Shown piece after piece: positions 62,569 to 64,000 of a stretch of DNA of 64,000 nucleotides. The stretch is from Romboutsia ilealis (GTDB lineage Bacteria > Bacillota > Clostridia > Peptostreptococcales > Peptostreptococcaceae): positions 2,500,947-2,564,946 of the forward strand of contig NZ_LN555523.1 of the NCBI RefSeq assembly GCF_900015215.1, read 5' to 3'. Within the stretch, counting starts at the first letter, position 1, and each line of letters opens with the position of its first letter. The translations under genes and the position numbers were made by a program. Under the pieces are notes generated by a model. It ran no database searches and was not told where the DNA came from. It worked only from the letters and a program-made list of their open reading frames with translations.

Positions 62569-63516
62569 ATGATAGAAATAGAAAAACCAAAAGTAGATAT
62601 AATAGAACTTAGCGAAGACTATAGATATGGAAAGTTTGTCATAGAACCTCTTGAAAGAGGATATGGCATAACTATAGGGAATGCTTTAAGAAGAATATTA
62701 TTATCATCTTTACCAGGTGTTGCAGTTAATTCTATAAAAATAGATGGAGTTCTTCATGAATTCTCTACTGTACCAGGTGTTAAAGAAGATGTTACTGAAA
62801 TTATATTAGCATTAAAAGAACTTTCAGCTACTATAGATGGTGAAGGTAGTAGAACTCTTAAAATAGAAGCTCAAGGACCATGCACTATCAAAGGATCAGA
62901 CATAATATGTCCTCCTGACGTTGAAGTATTAAGCAAAGATTTACATATAGCTACGCTAGATGATAATTCTAAGTTTAATATGGAAATACATGTAGACAAA
63001 GGTAGAGGTTACGTTTCTGCTGAAGAAAATAAAACAGAGCATATGCCTATAGGTGTTTTACCTGTAGATTCAATATATACTCCTGTTGAAAAAGTAAGCT
63101 ACCATGTTGAAAATACTAGAGTAGGTCAAAAGTCAGATTATGATAAATTAATACTAGAAGTTTGGACTAATGGAAGTATAAATCCTCAAGAAGGAATATC
63201 TCTAGCAGCTAAAGTTCTAGTTGAACACTTAAATCTATTCATAGACTTAACTGAGCATGTAAGCAACGTTGAGATAATGGTAGAAAAAGAAGAAGACCAA
63301 AAAGAAAAAGTTCTAGAAATGACAATAGAAGAATTAGATTTATCTGTTAGATCTTACAACTGTTTAAAGAGAGCGGGAATAAACACAGTTGAAGAATTAG
63401 CTAATAAGTCTGAGGATGATATGATGAAGGTTAGAAATCTAGGGAAAAAATCTCTAGAAGAAGTAATCCAAAAATTAGAAGAACTTGGACTAGGTCTTAA
63501 ACCAAGCGAAGAATAG
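62569..63516 (+). CDS. rpoA: RNA polymerase alpha subunit
   Basis: A 315-residue subunit. The N-terminal assembly domain includes [20 protein letters not shown], and the C-terminal domain (about 245-310) carries [20 protein letters not shown] and [12 protein letters not shown] for UP-element and activator contacts. The ATG at 62569 is set by AAGGGAGGG upstream; a TTG two codons earlier is rejected. Confidence 0.97.
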   Translation: MIEIEKPKVDIIELSEDYRYGKFVIEPLERGYGITIGNALRRILLSSLPGVAVNSIKIDGVLHEFSTVPGVKEDVTEIILALKELSATIDGEGSRTLKIEAQGPCTIKGSDIICPPDVEVLSKDLHIATLDDNSKFNMEIHVDKGRGYVSAEENKTEHMPIGVLPVDSIYTPVEKVSYHVENTRVGQKSDYDKLILEVWTNGSINPQEGISLAAKVLVEHLNLFIDLTEHVSNVEIMVEKEEDQKEKVLEMTIEELDLSVRSYNCLKRAGINTVEELANKSEDDMMKVRNLGKKSLEEVIQKLEELGLGLKPSEE

Positions 63517-63536
63517 GCAAGAAGGAGGGATATAGT

Positions 63537-63878
63537 ATGGCTACTTACCGTAAATTAGGACGTGAGACATCTCACAGAAACCTTATGTTAAGAAACTTAG
63601 TAACTGATTTACTAAGAAACGGAAGAATAGAAACAACTGTAACTAGAGCAAAAGAAACTCGTAGAATGGCAGAAAAGATGATAACTCTTGCTAAAAGAGG
63701 AGATCTTCACGCTAGAAGACAAGTTTTAGCTTACGTTATGGATGAGACTGTAGTAAACAACTTATTCACTGATATAGCTCCAAAGTATGCAGAGAGAAAC
63801 GGTGGATATACTAGAATAATCAAAAAAGGACCAAGAAGAGGCGACGCTGCTGAAATGGCTTTTATAGAATTAGTATAG
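63537..63878 (+). CDS. rplQ: 50S ribosomal protein L17
   Basis: A 113-residue protein near the tunnel exit. [19 protein letters not shown] and the C-terminal [19 protein letters not shown] are standard. It is the last gene of the superoperon and is followed by a strong terminator. Confidence 0.97.
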   Translation: MATYRKLGRETSHRNLMLRNLVTDLLRNGRIETTVTRAKETRRMAEKMITLAKRGDLHARRQVLAYVMDETVVNNLFTDIAPKYAERNGGYTRIIKKGPRRGDAAEMAFIELV

Positions 63879-63883
63879 TATAG

Positions 63884-63919
63884 AAAAAGGATTAAGTTAT
63901 ATAACTTAATCCTTTTTTT
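63884..63919 (+). terminator. terminator of the ribosomal superoperon
   Basis: A 16-17-bp perfect stem (AAAAAGGATTAAGTTAT with ATAACTTAATCC and T's) followed by seven T. Confidence 0.95.
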
Positions 63920-64000
63920 ACGCTTAAAGATATTATAATACTTTAAAAAGTGTAAATAATTTTTGAATGTAAGTAATATTAATAAATTGATTTTTAAAGT
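63913..64000 (+). repeat. dispersed intergenic repeat, copy R3 (runs off the window)
   Basis: It begins in the T-run of the rplQ terminator with TTTTTTTACGCTTAAAGATA, then GAATGTAAGTAATATTAATA. It is more diverged than R1 and R2. Confidence 0.8.

Overview
The window is AT-rich, low-GC Firmicutes chromosome. The 16S, 23S and 5S genes, the sporulation factor SigH, the DisA/RadA pair, zinc-type S14 and S4, ThyX and AGA-dominated arginine codons all point to a clostridium. The 16S text reads like Peptostreptococcaceae, closest from memory to Romboutsia or Paraclostridium; this is an inference that a database comparison would settle. All protein genes lie on the + strand, co-oriented with the tRNA and rRNA genes.

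Layout. (1) 1-3967: a dense array of 45 tRNA genes ending in an intrinsic terminator. It contains a 523-bp six-tRNA unit repeated three times in tandem and a 0.7-kb eight-tRNA block present twice. (2) 4065-5008: a small DUF2508 (YaaL-type) gene and an unrecognised acidic protein. (3) 5009-5859: gene-free AT-rich DNA. (4) 5860-10986: an rRNA operon with two promoters, in the order 16S-23S-tRNA-Gly-5S, flanked by a diverged direct repeat. (5) 11762-20392: an EF-G-like GTPase, ClpC, RadA, DisA and a PIN-TRAM protein. (6) 20490-27947: IspD and IspF of the MEP isoprenoid pathway, ProRS behind a T-box, GluRS, a tiny SHOCT-like ORF, CysRS and Mini-III RNase. (7) 28054-30799: ThyX, RlmB, a Rae1/YacP NYN nuclease and SigH. 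(8) 30872-47918: tuf copy 1, rpmG-secE-nusG-rplKA, rplJL behind an L10 leader, rpoBC, rpsL-rpsG-fusA and tuf copy 2. (9) 47970-63919: the S10-spc-alpha ribosomal superoperon through secY, adk, map, infA, rpmJ, rpoA and rplQ, closed by a strong terminator.

The genes form one information-processing block: tRNAs, rRNAs, about 30 ribosomal proteins, translation factors, three aminoacyl-tRNA synthetases, RNA polymerase and the Sec translocon. Local feedback is visible. The proS T-box reads a CCA proline codon, matching the tRNA-Pro(TGG) genes in the array. The rplJL leader carries an internal terminator. A putative L1 operator sits before rplA, and several operons have near-consensus promoters.

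I found no convincing undescribed multi-gene system. The most unusual content is the tRNA array architecture, a composite dispersed intergenic repeat placed directly after terminators, the direct repeats flanking the rRNA operon, the Arg/Asn-rich tail on ribosomal protein S3, a 48-codon SHOCT-like ORF, and the near-identical twin tuf genes.
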